Made by a program: the position numbers and the translations under genes. DNA of 64,000 nt from Spirulinaceae cyanobacterium SM2_1_0 (GTDB lineage Bacteria; Cyanobacteriota; Cyanobacteriia; Cyanobacteriales; Spirulinaceae). Shown here piece after piece: positions 8,469 through 16,899 of this stretch. The stretch covers positions 1 to 64,000 of the forward strand of contig JAAUTY010000010.1 in assembly GCA_012031265.1 (NCBI GenBank), read 5' to 3'. Each line of letters starts with the position of its first letter. Position 1 is the first letter of the stretch. Below the pieces are notes generated by a model. The model was not told the origin of the DNA and did no database searches. It saw only the letters and a list, made by a program, of their open reading frames with translations.

Positions 8469-8963
8469 CTAGGCGAGCGGATCGACGCCCATTTTGACGA
8501 CTGCTGAGCGCAGCACCGTGATCTGTTGACCGAACTCGAGGCGCTGAATCGCATCGAAGGCACGCAGCGTTGCTTCATTCATGCGATAGGATGCAGGCAC
8601 TGGCACCACTGTCCCCGCGGTCATCATTTCTGACAAGCGATACCAGAATGCCAACTTGGTGTTGACGCTGAGCACGCCGTAGGAGCGGCTGATCGGCGAG
8701 TTGATTTGGTTGACGAGGTCACGCATTGCTTTCATTTGCTCGTCGTGTGACATCGCCTTGAACTGCTCCAGCAAGCCTTGGGCAAACTGTAAGCGGGCGG
8801 CACCCGGAGCCGCTGGCGTGATCGTGCGACCCATCTGGGTGTAGGCAAACCAGAGTAGCGCTAGCTGATCATCAGCACCGAGGCGCTTGATCTGCTCGGT
8901 AACAGTTGCGACGGAGCCGGTAGACAGTGCCGCGTTGGAAGGATTCGTTGTTGTAAAAGTCAT
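8469..8963 (-). CDS. Helical carotenoid protein (HCP), OCP N-terminal domain homologue
   Basis: A 164-residue all-helical protein homologous to the OCP N-terminal domain with no C-terminal domain attached. Carotenoid-tunnel residues align with a constant offset of three: Trp38 and Tyr41 (LALLWFAYTQMG, OCP Trp41/Tyr44), Trp107 (LAFWYRLSEMM, OCP Trp110) and Arg152 (LRSAVVKMG, OCP Arg155, the salt-bridge residue). HCPs bind keto-carotenoid and act as singlet-oxygen or phycobilisome quenchers depending on clade; the clade cannot be settled by eye. The CTDH gene follows 193 bp downstream. The ATG at 8963 starts the conserved region. A good sigma-70-like promoter lies upstream (9036-9064). Confidence 0.92.
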   Translation of the reverse strand: MTFTTTNPSNAALSTGSVATVTEQIKRLGADDQLALLWFAYTQMGRTITPAAPGAARLQFAQGLLEQFKAMSHDEQMKAMRDLVNQINSPISRSYGVLSVNTKLAFWYRLSEMMTAGTVVPVPASYRMNEATLRAFDAIQRLEFGQQITVLRSAVVKMGVDPLA

Positions 8964-9035
8964 AGTTCCAAAAACAGTTACAGGGCAATTTGGTGCTTGC
9001 ACCACGAGCAGTCAGGTTTGCTTCTCGTTGTTTAC

Positions 9036-9064
9036 ATTATGCAAAGTTTTGTAAATAAATGCAA
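9036..9064 (-). promoter_or_regulatory. Predicted sigma-70-type promoter for HCP
   Basis: On the minus strand TTGCAT, a 17-bp spacer and CATAAT form a near-consensus promoter about 70 bases upstream of the HCP start codon, in the 151-bp region shared with the divergent queG gene. Confidence 0.55.
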
Positions 9065-9114
9065 ACAAGTCTTGCAAATACGTTCCATAAGTGCAGCTTA
9101 ATTACTTGCGTGCT

Positions 9115-10065
9115 ATGCCCCTCCCCTGCTCTCACTCGCTTACCCCAGCCCGCCTCAAGCAACAGGCGCGCGACCTCGGCTTCCACAAAGTCGGCATCGC
9201 CAGCGCGACTCACGATCACGCCAGCGAGCAGGCGCGCGATCGCCTGCAAGCCTGGCTTGCCCTCGGTTTTCACGCCGATATGACCTGGATGGCAAGCCCC
9301 AAACGCCAAGACATTCACCAATGTTTACCCGGAGTGCAGTCCGTCATCTGTGTGGCGCTCAACTATTACACCCCGCACCAACATTCCACCGCGCCGGAGT
9401 GCGGCAAAATCTCCCGCTACGGCTGGGGGCGCGACTACCACCGGGTCTTACACCAAAAGCTGAAGCAGCTCAGCCACTGGCTCGAGACCCAGGGCGAAGG
9501 TATCCAGACTCGCTACTATGCGGATACCGGCCCCGTCGCCGATAAGGTTTGGGCTGAGCGGGCTGGCTTGGGCTGGATCGCTAAGAATGGCAATCTGATT
9601 AGCCGTGAATACGGCAGTTGGCTGTTTTTGGGGGAGGTACTGACGAATCTGTCGCTCCCACCGGATCTACCCCACAGCCAGCACTGCGGTACTTGCACGC
9701 GCTGTCTCGAAGCCTGCCCAACCGGGGCGATCGCCCAACCTTTTGTCGTCGATGCCAACCGCTGCATCGCCTACCACACGATCGAAAATCGGGCGGAGAC
9801 TTTCCCAGCGGCGATCGCCTCACAACTGCATGGCTGGATTGCCGGTTGCGATATTTGTCAGGATGTTTGCCCCTGGAATCAGCGCTTTGCCCAGGTGACG
9901 GATGTTGAGGCCTTTCACCCCTATCCTGAAAACTTGGCTCCGAACCTGGAGGAGTGGGCTGAACTGTCGGACGCGGACTGGGATCGCCGTCTGCGCGCTT
10001 CGGCCCTCCGCCGCATCAAACCCGCCATGTGGCGGCGCAATGCCCGTGCGAACCTCGGTCAGTGA
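9115..10065 (+). CDS. queG: Epoxyqueuosine reductase QueG
   Basis: About 316 residues. The last step of queuosine biosynthesis reduces epoxyqueuosine in tRNA, using cobalamin and two 4Fe-4S clusters. Both cluster motifs are present: [16 protein letters not shown] (about residue 190) and [11 protein letters not shown] (about 250). Upstream, the catalytic-domain segments [19 protein letters not shown] and [18 protein letters not shown] match the family. The ATG at 9115 fits the usual QueG length; a GTG at 9091 is the alternative. It is divergent from the HCP gene, and a HAD phosphatase gene follows 59 bases downstream in the same direction. Confidence 0.93.
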   Translation: MPLPCSHSLTPARLKQQARDLGFHKVGIASATHDHASEQARDRLQAWLALGFHADMTWMASPKRQDIHQCLPGVQSVICVALNYYTPHQHSTAPECGKISRYGWGRDYHRVLHQKLKQLSHWLETQGEGIQTRYYADTGPVADKVWAERAGLGWIAKNGNLISREYGSWLFLGEVLTNLSLPPDLPHSQHCGTCTRCLEACPTGAIAQPFVVDANRCIAYHTIENRAETFPAAIASQLHGWIAGCDICQDVCPWNQRFAQVTDVEAFHPYPENLAPNLEEWAELSDADWDRRLRASALRRIKPAMWRRNARANLGQ

Positions 10066-10124
10066 GGCGCGGCGATCGCCGCGCGCCCCAAAATTTCTCA
10101 ATCTTGCCGCTCACTCCCTCTCCC

Positions 10125-10760
10125 ATGCCGATCCAACTCGCCCTCTTCGACTTCGACGGTACGATTGCCGACACACACAGCAGCTTCATCGCGATTCTCA
10201 ATCGGTTGTCCGATGAGTTTGGCTATGCCCCCGCGACCCCGGCTGATGTTGAGCGCATGCGCGGTTTGAGTTCGAGTCAGCTTGTGCTCCAGTCGAAAAT
10301 TTCGCGGTTCAAGATTCCTTTCCTCCTACGACGGGCAAAGGAGGAGCTGGGCAAGGAGATAGCCGATATTCAGCCGATTGCGGGCATGGAGACGGTGCTG
10401 CGATCGCTGACTCCGCAACTGCGCCTCGGTATTCTCACGTCGAATCTGACGGCGAATGTGCAAGCCTTTCTCGAGCGCAATCAGCTCCAGGATCTCTTCG
10501 AGTTCGTTCATTCTGATAGCACTTTGTTTGGCAAGCACAAAATTATCCGTCGAGTGCTGGCGAACCTGCACCTGCCGCCGAGCGCGATCGCCTACATCGG
10601 CGACGAAACTCGTGACATTGAGGCCGCGAAACGGTGTCGGACACCCGCGATCGCCGTGACTTGGGGCTTCAATGCCGCCAGTGTGCTCGCACAACATCAG
10701 CCTGATTTTTTGGTCACGACCCCGGCTGAGCTGGTGGCGGCGCTGCAAGCATTGCGCTGA
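10125..10760 (+). CDS. HAD-family phosphatase, phosphoglycolate-phosphatase-like
   Basis: A 211-residue HAD superfamily hydrolase with all four motifs: DFDGT (motif I, nucleophile Asp near residue 10), LTSN (motif II), the Lys in FGKHK (motif III) and YIGDETRD (motif IV). The helical cap between motifs I and II is of the Gph type. Phosphoglycolate phosphatase is plausible in a photorespiring cyanobacterium, but substrates of this family are hard to predict. The ATG at 10125 directly precedes the first motif. It is probably co-transcribed with queG and followed 113 bp later by trmFO. Confidence 0.85.
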   Translation: MPIQLALFDFDGTIADTHSSFIAILNRLSDEFGYAPATPADVERMRGLSSSQLVLQSKISRFKIPFLLRRAKEELGKEIADIQPIAGMETVLRSLTPQLRLGILTSNLTANVQAFLERNQLQDLFEFVHSDSTLFGKHKIIRRVLANLHLPPSAIAYIGDETRDIEAAKRCRTPAIAVTWGFNAASVLAQHQPDFLVTTPAELVAALQALR

Positions 10761-10873
10761 GTGCGCTCGCGGTGCGAAATTCTGCTTGACAACACCCTGT
10801 TCAAACCGCCGCTCCGCAGAACCCGTTGGATACGCTAGACTAAGCAATTCAACGGCTTTTGCGAGGGGAACTG

Positions 10874-12253
10874 ATGAGTGGCGATCGCGAACCTATCCAG
10901 GTCATCGGCGGCGGCCTAGCCGGGACAGAAGCCGCTTGGCAAATTGCCCAGGCGGGCTGGCCTGTTGTGCTGCACGAGATGCGGCCGCAGCGCCAAAGTC
11001 CGGCCCACCACAGCGCCGAGTTGGCGGAGTTGGTCTGTAGCAACTCGTTTGGAGCCTTGTCCAGCGATCGCGCCGCTGGTCTCCTGCACACCGAGCTACG
11101 CCAACTGCGATCGCTGATTATTGCCACAGCCGACACACACGCGGTTCCAGCCGGGGGCGCGCTGGCGGTCGATCGCGCCGTGTTTAGCCAGCAGTTGACC
11201 CAGACGCTGGCCAGCCATCCCTTAGTTGAGCTACGCCGCACTGAGGTGACCCAGATCCCGACAACGGGCATCACGGTGTTGGCGACGGGGCCGCTGACCA
11301 GTCCAGCGCTGGCTGAGGATTTGCAACGGTTGACCGGGCTGGAGTATTTCAGCTTTTTCGACGCCGCTAGCCCGATTGTGATGGGCGATTCGATCGATCG
11401 TGAGGTTGCTTTCCTCGCCTCGCGCTACGACAAGGGCGAAGCGGCTTATCTCAACTGTCCCTTCGACCGCGAGCAGTATCTCGCATTTTGGCAAGCATTA
11501 TGCCGCGCCGAACAAGCCCCGGTGAAAGACTTCGAGTTGGATACGGCAAAGTTTTTTGAGGGCTGTCTACCGATTGAAGAGTTGGCACGGCGCGGTGAAG
11601 ATACGATGCGCTACGGGCCGCTGAAGCCAGTCGGCCTGTTCGATGCCCGCCACGGTGACTTTCGCGCCCCAGAAAATCGTGCCAAGCGTCCCTACGCCGT
11701 AGCCCAACTCCGCCAAGAGGACAAAACCGGGCAGTTGTGGAATCTGGTCGGTTTTCAGACGAATTTGCGCTGGGGGGAGCAAAAGCGCGTTTTTCGCACC
11801 ATTCCCGGCTTGGAGCAGGCGGAGTTTGTGCGTATGGGGGTGATGCACCGCAATACGTTTATCAATTCACCGCAGTTGTTGCAGCCGACTTTGCAGTTCC
11901 GCGATCGCCCCACCCTCTTGGCAGCAGGCCAATTAACCGGGACAGAAGGATATACAGCCGCCGCCGCCGGGGGATGGCTGGCGGGCACGAATGCGGCACG
12001 ACTAGCGCTGGGTCTAGAATCCCTGGCGTTACCGGCGAGCACGATGATGGGGGCACTGTTCGCATTTATCACCTCGGCATCGCCGAAGCATTTCCAGCCA
12101 ATGCCGCCGAATTTTGGCATTTTGCCACCCCTTGCCACGCGCATCCGCAACAAGCGGGAGCGTTATGGCGCTTATCGCGATCGCGCTCTCGCAGACTTAC
12201 AAGCTTGGCAAACTCAGTTGGAATCGTCGGCAGCGATCGCCCTGTCCGTCTAG
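10874..12253 (+). CDS. trmFO: Methylenetetrahydrofolate-tRNA uracil-54 methyltransferase TrmFO
   Basis: A 459-residue folate- and FAD-dependent enzyme that makes 5-methyluridine at position 54 of tRNA. It begins with the dinucleotide-binding motif [16 protein letters not shown] and carries [19 protein letters not shown], family segments [10 protein letters not shown] and [11 protein letters not shown], and [20 protein letters not shown] near the C-terminal FAD site. Start: the ATG at 10874 has GAGGGG just upstream, preferred over TTG 10859. The TAG stop lies inside the left end of a MITE-like repeat inserted there (12250), so the target was the native CTAG at the end of the gene. Confidence 0.95.
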   Translation: MSGDREPIQVIGGGLAGTEAAWQIAQAGWPVVLHEMRPQRQSPAHHSAELAELVCSNSFGALSSDRAAGLLHTELRQLRSLIIATADTHAVPAGGALAVDRAVFSQQLTQTLASHPLVELRRTEVTQIPTTGITVLATGPLTSPALAEDLQRLTGLEYFSFFDAASPIVMGDSIDREVAFLASRYDKGEAAYLNCPFDREQYLAFWQALCRAEQAPVKDFELDTAKFFEGCLPIEELARRGEDTMRYGPLKPVGLFDARHGDFRAPENRAKRPYAVAQLRQEDKTGQLWNLVGFQTNLRWGEQKRVFRTIPGLEQAEFVRMGVMHRNTFINSPQLLQPTLQFRDRPTLLAAGQLTGTEGYTAAAAGGWLAGTNAARLALGLESLALPASTMMGALFAFITSASPKHFQPMPPNFGILPPLATRIRNKRERYGAYRDRALADLQAWQTQLESSAAIALSV

Positions 12254-12395
12254 TACACCACGGCGGCAATGAGCTGCCCATTCAGAATCCCCAGGATTCA
12301 CGTATTGCAGGCACTCAAAACTCCGCAACACGGTTATTGCAGGCACTCAGAACTCAAAATTTAGAACTCAAAACTCCGCAACGCGGCACTCGTAC
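12250..12395 (+). repeat. MITE-like element copy A (degenerate, at trmFO stop)
   Basis: Starts with CTAGTAC at the trmFO stop codon and contains the family core (ATGAGCTGCCCATTCAG, then TGCAGGCACTCAAAACTC). Unlike the other copies it is longer (about 145 bp) because the GGCACTCAAAACTCCGCAAC part is present twice. The right end is damaged (CTCGTAC instead of GGTACTAG). A 12-bp direct repeat GTACACCACGGC occurs at 12253 and again at 12392. Confidence 0.8.
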
Positions 12396-12832
12396 ACCAC
12401 GGCATCAATAACGTCATCATTGCACAGGATTGGGGAGCCATGACCGATTGAATCGCATCGCCATTGATGCCGTCCTCCACCTCACGCAGTGCTTTGATCG
12501 CTTCCGCATCCTGCTGCTGAAATCCCAGCGGCAGCGCCTCGCCATCAGCCCGGCGACTAAATTCACTGATCAGCTCCAAGGTGACGTAGACTGCCGCCAG
12601 CATCGGATTGACAATGCTCTGCGGGCACTCTAATTCCTCATTGGCAGTCGCGACAGGCATGGGCTTGACAGTGCCGATACTGGTTGTCTGCAAGTGACTG
12701 GGCATCCGCTTGGGCGCGGCGATTATAGATTTCGCGCAGCTGCGCGACGAAACGATCCGTGTAGGCGGCCCAGATTGCGGTGACGACTACCACCGGCAAG
12801 GCTAAGATTGCCGGCAACCAAGCTTGTTGCAA
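12361..12832 (-). pseudogene. Frameshifted small membrane-anchored protein gene
   Basis: Two overlapping minus-strand frames together look like one protein. The first (12832 to 12638) starts MQQAWLPAILALPVVVVTAIW, a single N-terminal membrane helix, then AAYTDRFVAQLREIYNRRAQ. The second (12705 to 12361) continues with LAAVYVTLELISEFSRRADGE and IKALREVEDGINGD. A frame change is needed near 12700. Near the end, a third frame reads LCNDDVIDAVVYE, which looks more protein-like than the overlapping frame, so a second shift is possible. The 3' end runs into MITE copy A. I do not recognise the family. Either a decayed gene or assembly errors. Confidence 0.45.
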
Positions 12833-12920
12833 CCAAGGAATGCAATCTGTGCTCGAACATCGCCCATCGACTTCAGCCGAATTTTGTCGGTATTTTCGGC
12901 ATCGTCCAAGTCAATCTCGG

Positions 12921-14036
12921 TTAGCGACGATAAACCGAAGCGGCGACCCCCTGCTGTTGCAGGCGATCGATCAGGCTCTGGGCATCGGCTTCTGAGCCGA
13001 AGGCCCCCATCTGAATCTGCACCCCTTGCGGGAAGCGGCGCAGGTAGGCTTCGGGCACGATGCTACGGGCTTGGCGCAGTGACGACTCGCCGCCATAGCT
13101 AGCGACCACGTAGTAGAAGCGATCGCCCTCAGCTGGGCCGGGCACCGCATTGGCCACTGCTGGGTCTTCGGTGTTGGGTGTCGGCGCTGGGGACGGCAAA
13201 GGTGAGGCTTGCGGCGAGGAGGCTGCTTCTGGCTCCGGCTCGGCACTGGGTGACAACAAGGCGGTCGTGAGGTCAGATTCGCGGCTGGGCACTTCTACCC
13301 CCTCAGCACGAATCTGCGGTGAATTTGGGGTGGGCAGACCCAGATCGGGCAGCGTATCGGTTGTACTCGGCTCGGTTTCGACGGTGCTCAGAGCATCGAG
13401 GTCAAGGGGATCAAATTCGTCATTCGCCAGATTGGGACCCTGGAGGTCAATTCCCCCGTTCTCAGCATCTTCGGCTGGCGAGTCGGGAGAGAGTTCTGGG
13501 TCAGGCTCGCCCGTTGTCAGCCAGTTCCCTGCCAGGTTGTTGAGGCTGTCGGGCGCGAACAAAGCCGAGCCGAGCAGGGCGGTGGCGATCCCCAGAACGA
13601 CGAGTGAGCTAAGGCCCAGAGGCGTGAAGAGGCGATCGCGCCAAGACGGAGACGGTACTGGCGATACAGTCTCGGTCGGCTCTGGCTGCGGCAGCTGGCG
13701 GCGGAGTTCTTTTGTAGACTCTAGGTCGTCTTCCGGAGGCGGATTCACTGCATTCACACTGGCATCATCCGCGCGGGGCGGCTGGCGGGTGAGATCAGCG
13801 ATGTCGTTGGCATCGTTGGCGATCGCCGGTGTGGGACTGGGTGGAGCGATCGCCGCCGCCGTTGTCAGCGGCGCAACAGGCGCGGGCACTCCCCGACGGC
13901 TAGCCTCATGGCGCTGGCGTCGGTAGCGAGCCAGCTCTTCTTCGAGCTGCACATCCATACAGCCCAGCGCTGCCTTCAGCACTGGATGAATGGTGGTTGG
14001 GTGATCGGAACGATCCGCAGCAGCCTGCTTTGCCAT
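12921..14036 (-). CDS. SPOR domain protein, single membrane helix
   Basis: A 371-residue protein with three parts. A cytoplasmic N-terminus (about 1-150) opens with HPVLKAALGCMDVQLEEELARYRRQ, conserved in cyanobacterial members. A transmembrane helix (SLVVLGIATALLGSALFA, about 166-183) follows. Then comes a long Pro/Glu/Ser-rich periplasmic linker and a C-terminal SPOR domain (about 298-371: FYYVVASYGG, then VQIQMGAFGSEADAQSLIDRL and GVAASVYRR). SPOR domains bind denuded glycan strands at septa, so a role in cell division or envelope maintenance is likely from family knowledge. The ATG at 14036 was chosen because residues upstream do not look coding. Confidence 0.85.
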   Translation of the reverse strand: MAKQAAADRSDHPTTIHPVLKAALGCMDVQLEEELARYRRQRHEASRRGVPAPVAPLTTAAAIAPPSPTPAIANDANDIADLTRQPPRADDASVNAVNPPPEDDLESTKELRRQLPQPEPTETVSPVPSPSWRDRLFTPLGLSSLVVLGIATALLGSALFAPDSLNNLAGNWLTTGEPDPELSPDSPAEDAENGGIDLQGPNLANDEFDPLDLDALSTVETEPSTTDTLPDLGLPTPNSPQIRAEGVEVPSRESDLTTALLSPSAEPEPEAASSPQASPLPSPAPTPNTEDPAVANAVPGPAEGDRFYYVVASYGGESSLRQARSIVPEAYLRRFPQGVQIQMGAFGSEADAQSLIDRLQQQGVAASVYRR

Positions 14037-14509
14037 AGCTTTAGTCTTCAAAAAACTACATCGCATAATTATTTTGGCATATCGCTCGCGCCCTGCCGGT
14101 TGAATCCCAACTTGCATTAGCGGCTTGATTGGGACATCTCCCCCTGTGGAATCTACTGAGAGCCGACGTGAAATGGCTACCCATGGTCAGGAAATGAAAT
14201 ATAAATCAAAAGAAAAACTGAAGATTAAATCGGGCAAGATTTTCCACGGGTTATGTTAGGTTTATGCGTTTGGGAAATAAGGCCAAGGACGCCCTTAGCA
14301 GTTCGGTTTTGGTTGATCCCCAGTCTTTTTCCCACGATCGTTACCCTTTTCGCTGCAATAAACGTTCACAAAAAATGTGTGGCTCCTCTAGCAGCCGATA
14401 TACGTTTATTTTCACGCAGAAACACAGGCTGGCAGTGAGTAATGCGAACAGGAAGTCAAGCGACACCGAATCTTGCACTGACCTTTTTAAAATCTCCTGA
14501 CAACACACC
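14037..14509. other. Gene-free AT-richer stretch
   Basis: The 470 bp between the divergent SPOR gene and the small Cys-rich gene hold no convincing coding sequence. The DNA is more A+T-rich than its surroundings, especially 14190-14260, and contains TTTTCCACGGG near 14240. Promoters of both flanking genes must lie here; I see no clear terminator or structured RNA. Confidence 0.4.
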
Positions 14510-14791
14510 ATGAATGCCAATTCGCCTTTAGGGACTTGTCGTTGTTGCACTCACTACCAGCCGGAAGGACGACGTGGCGGCACTTGCGAGCAACTTGGCG
14601 TTCCCGTCAAAAGCTGTTGGCAGGCTTGTAGCTTGGCGGTACGACCCTTTGCATCACTCAGCAGTCTCGATGGCGACATCGCACGCCTAGAAACCACCCT
14701 AACCTTGGCTTATGCTGCGCCTGTCCCCGCCGCTAAACCTCAGGTGCAACAACCAGTCCGGCGTATGATCCCGAAGCTGGCAGCAAGCTGA
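14510..14791 (+). CDS. Small Cys-rich conserved cyanobacterial protein
   Basis: A 93-residue protein. The N-terminal half has five Cys in a compact pattern: GTCRCCTHYQPEGRRGGTC, then KSCWQACSLA. This C-x-C-C...C...C-x3-C arrangement resembles a small metal-binding or redox module that I recall in many cyanobacterial genomes as an uncharacterised protein (typically with the CRCC and PEGRRGG segments). The C-terminal half is Ala/Pro-rich and low-complexity. There is no signal peptide or membrane segment. A MITE-like copy lies directly downstream. Function is unknown; metal binding is inference. Confidence 0.8.
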   Translation: MNANSPLGTCRCCTHYQPEGRRGGTCEQLGVPVKSCWQACSLAVRPFASLSSLDGDIARLETTLTLAYAAPVPAAKPQVQQPVRRMIPKLAAS

Positions 14792-14801
14792 GGAGAACCC
14801 C

Positions 14802-14912
14802 CTAGTACAAGGCGGCGGAAATGAGATCCCCATTCAGGATCCGTAGGATGCGCGTATTGTCTGCACTCATCACTCAAAACTCAGAACTCAAAATTCCGCG
14901 TAGCGGTACTAG
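14802..14912 (+). repeat. MITE-like element copy B
   Basis: A 111-bp element bounded by CTAGTAC on the left and GTACTAG on the right. The core shares GGCGGCGGAAATGAGAT, TGTCTGCACTCATCACTC and AAAATTCCGCGTAGCGG with copies C and E at almost every base. It lies in the intergenic region between the Cys-rich gene and the S66 peptidase gene and disrupts no gene that I can see. Confidence 0.92.
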
Positions 14913-15030
14913 TCCCGCTTGACATCAATAACCTCGCTGTAAATCGCCGCCTATTTTGGGATCAGGAGTTGGGCGATAGGTGTGCATTGGTTACGAAACT
15001 TAGGCCGCCATGTCTAGCGAGACTATCGCC

Positions 15031-15954
15031 TCAGCCGAGCCAAGTCAGTGTCCCGGCATTGGCATCGAGGCTGACGGGCTGTCCGACTGGGAGCGTCGCA
15101 TTGGCGCCGTCGTGACCGAAGGGTAGATCCGCAACAATCGGTAAGCCGAGATCGCTGAGGCGATCGCGCAACACCTCGCTCACCGTCCAGCTCGGAATCC
15201 CGCCCGTCGGCTCGCAGCGACTGAAGCGGCCGAGGGCAATGCCACGCACCCCGGCTAGCGCACCGCTCATGCGCCATTGGGTCAACATCCGGTCAATGCG
15301 GTAGGGGGCTTCGGTGACATCTTCCAGTGCCAAAATCGTACCTGCCAATTCCGGTTGAGCATACGTGCCAAGCAGATGCGTGGCAACGGTGAGATTGGCC
15401 GGTAGCAGCAAACCAGCCGCGCTCCCGCCGCCCCAGCCCGTTCCGCTCAGCGGCGCGAGCGGCTTGCCAGCCACACAGTCAAAGAGGCGTTGTTGTGACC
15501 AGGCCGGTTCCGCTGCCAGGCTGGTGAGCACCGCCGCGTGAACCCCGGCACAACCGCGCGTAGCGAGGCTCCAGAGAAGACCCGTGATGTCGGAGAAGCC
15601 GATCAGCCATTTCGGCTCTACGGCTTCCGGCCATAGCCAGTTTTCCAACAAGCGAGCACTACCATAGCCGCCGCGCGCGCAGAGGATGCCCTGGTAATCC
15701 GGATTTTGCCAAGTGCGGCTGAGGGCTTGTCGCCGCTGCTCATCACTGCCAGCGAGGTAGCCATCGCGGGCGGTGTAGTCGGGATCGAGATCAATCTCGT
15801 AGCCTCGCGATCGCCACAGGGCCACCCCTTGCTCAAAAGTTGCCAGCTCCCGCAAGGCTCCACTCGGCGCGATCACACAGAGGCGATCGCCCGGTTGCAG
15901 CGGCGGCGGCAGCCGCAATGGCGCGCGAGCCGGGGCGTCCGAGTCGGATGGCAT
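15031..15954 (-). CDS. S66 family LD-carboxypeptidase
   Basis: A 307-residue serine peptidase of MEROPS family S66 (muropeptide LD-carboxypeptidase A / MccF group). The nucleophile Ser lies in GFSDITGLLW (about residue 116), the catalytic Glu in ALEDVTEAPYRIDRML (about residue 210) and the His in PFGHDGANATLPVG (about 282). The start of the family fold is PGDRLCVIAPSG. LdcA enzymes trim the D-Ala from murein tetrapeptides in cytoplasmic recycling. The MccF-like branch instead gives immunity to peptide-nucleotide antibiotics; I cannot separate these by eye. The ATG at 15954 is preferred over a TTG at 15978. Confidence 0.9.
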   Translation of the reverse strand: MPSDSDAPARAPLRLPPPLQPGDRLCVIAPSGALRELATFEQGVALWRSRGYEIDLDPDYTARDGYLAGSDEQRRQALSRTWQNPDYQGILCARGGYGSARLLENWLWPEAVEPKWLIGFSDITGLLWSLATRGCAGVHAAVLTSLAAEPAWSQQRLFDCVAGKPLAPLSGTGWGGGSAAGLLLPANLTVATHLLGTYAQPELAGTILALEDVTEAPYRIDRMLTQWRMSGALAGVRGIALGRFSRCEPTGGIPSWTVSEVLRDRLSDLGLPIVADLPFGHDGANATLPVGQPVSLDANAGTLTWLG

Positions 15955-16086
15955 CGATACAACTGGGTCAAGTGGCAACTAGCATTATATGGAATTGCCA
16001 GAAAATCCAGGCACTTGAACTTTGGGACTAGTGTATGTTCCCGATTCCAGGGGGTGAACGAAAGATTGCGCGGGATATTTGTACTA

Positions 16087-16398
16087 CTAAATCAACACCA
16101 TCGCCCGCAGAGGGAGTGCAGCCCGTTCATTGAGAGCGAAAAGCGCCGAGAGAAGAAAAGGCGTAGTTTCAGATGAGTCAAGCAAACCATGACGAGATTG
16201 CATTGCGGGGGTAGGGCGAAATGCGGCTATTTGGTCGGGGGTAGGCTGACTGGTCAAAAAACTCAGGATGTAGCGGTAGACCGGAGCGGAAAGCAGGTCG
16301 GGCTGGAGACAGCGGCGCAGTAGCTCTGGCAATTGATCGCGGATGGGGTCGAGTCGCTCCATCAGATCATCAGGAATTTCGATTGTGAGGCTGGCCAT
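16087..16398 (-). pseudogene. Truncated second copy of the HNH-partner gene
   Basis: The first 69 residues (MASLTIEIPDDLMERLDPIR onward to MQSR) are identical to the intact gene at 19519-19872 except for two substitutions. At 16191 the homology stops abruptly and the frame continues into 34 unrelated residues. The HNH nuclease gene that should follow is missing. The copy lies at one end of the 385-bp duplication. The chimeric 103-residue product could still be made, since the start codon and upstream DNA are intact, but it lacks the acidic C-terminal helix of the complete protein. Confidence 0.75.
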
Positions 16399-16575
16399 AG
16401 AGGTTGCGAGTCTTGGCTACTGAGGTTTCGATGTCTGAATTGTAAGCTCGCTGAGGGCGTCGAGCTAGGGCATGAGGCGAGGTTGACGGGCGAGTTGCCA
16501 GTCGGGGGGGATGATGCCGCTGCCTTTGAGGAAGGTGGGGGTGAGGAGGATGGGGTTGTTGTCGGGGGCGGCTAG
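16191..16575. repeat. Direct duplication, copy 1 (empty target site)
   Basis: About 385 bp nearly identical to 19665-20050 in the same orientation, offset 3,474-3,475 bp. I see only a handful of differences: single-base changes near 16207, 16275, 16482 and 16515, and seven versus eight G after 16503. The right end is GGCGGCTAGGGT with no insertion, the unoccupied form of the site that carries MITE copy C in the other copy. Confidence 0.9.
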
Positions 16576-16605
16576 GGTTGGGGTTAGTTCTTGGTAGGAA
16601 AACAT
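16465..16605 (-). pseudogene. Truncated remnant of a small gene upstream of the HNH-partner
   Basis: A 46-codon frame starting MFSYQELTPTLAAPDNNPI and continuing ILLTPTFLKGSGIIPPDWQ to a TAG stop. The segment looks like a real protein N-terminus and resembles uncharacterised cyanobacterial proteins that I recall starting in this way and continuing much longer, so it is probably cut short. The second copy (19940-20187) keeps the same frame around the insertion but is broken by a MITE and an extra G. Confidence 0.5.
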
Positions 16606-16899
16606 ACAACAAATGACGTAGTCTATCAAGCTTTGTGGGGTCAAGGGCACTGTACTCTTATGAAGGTGACGGTCGTGCTGAATTCCTGACACATCCAAGG
16701 ATTTTGAGGCATTTTCATGGTGATCGCCAGAACCCTCAATCTCACAAGGCTTATAGCCCTAATCACCCGTTAGTAGTCCAGTACCAGGTCAAGATCCTGC
16801 AAGATCGCCATGGAAACACTTCGAAAACCGTAATGTATAGGCAGTCTAGCACGATTATCATCTTCTAAGAACTCAGTGCCGCAATTTTAACTCTCGAAG
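16606..16899. other. Gene-free AT-rich left edge of the RHS module
   Basis: I find no coding sequence in these 294 bases. The base composition changes here from the G+C-rich flank to the A+T-rich immunity genes, so a junction of acquired DNA probably lies within it. No clear attachment site or inverted repeat was found by eye. Confidence 0.35.

Noticed and set aside
13150-13926. 258-codon Ser/Gly-rich plus-strand frame
   Set aside because: Antisense to the Pro/Glu/Ser-rich linker of the SPOR protein; low complexity mirrors the linker.
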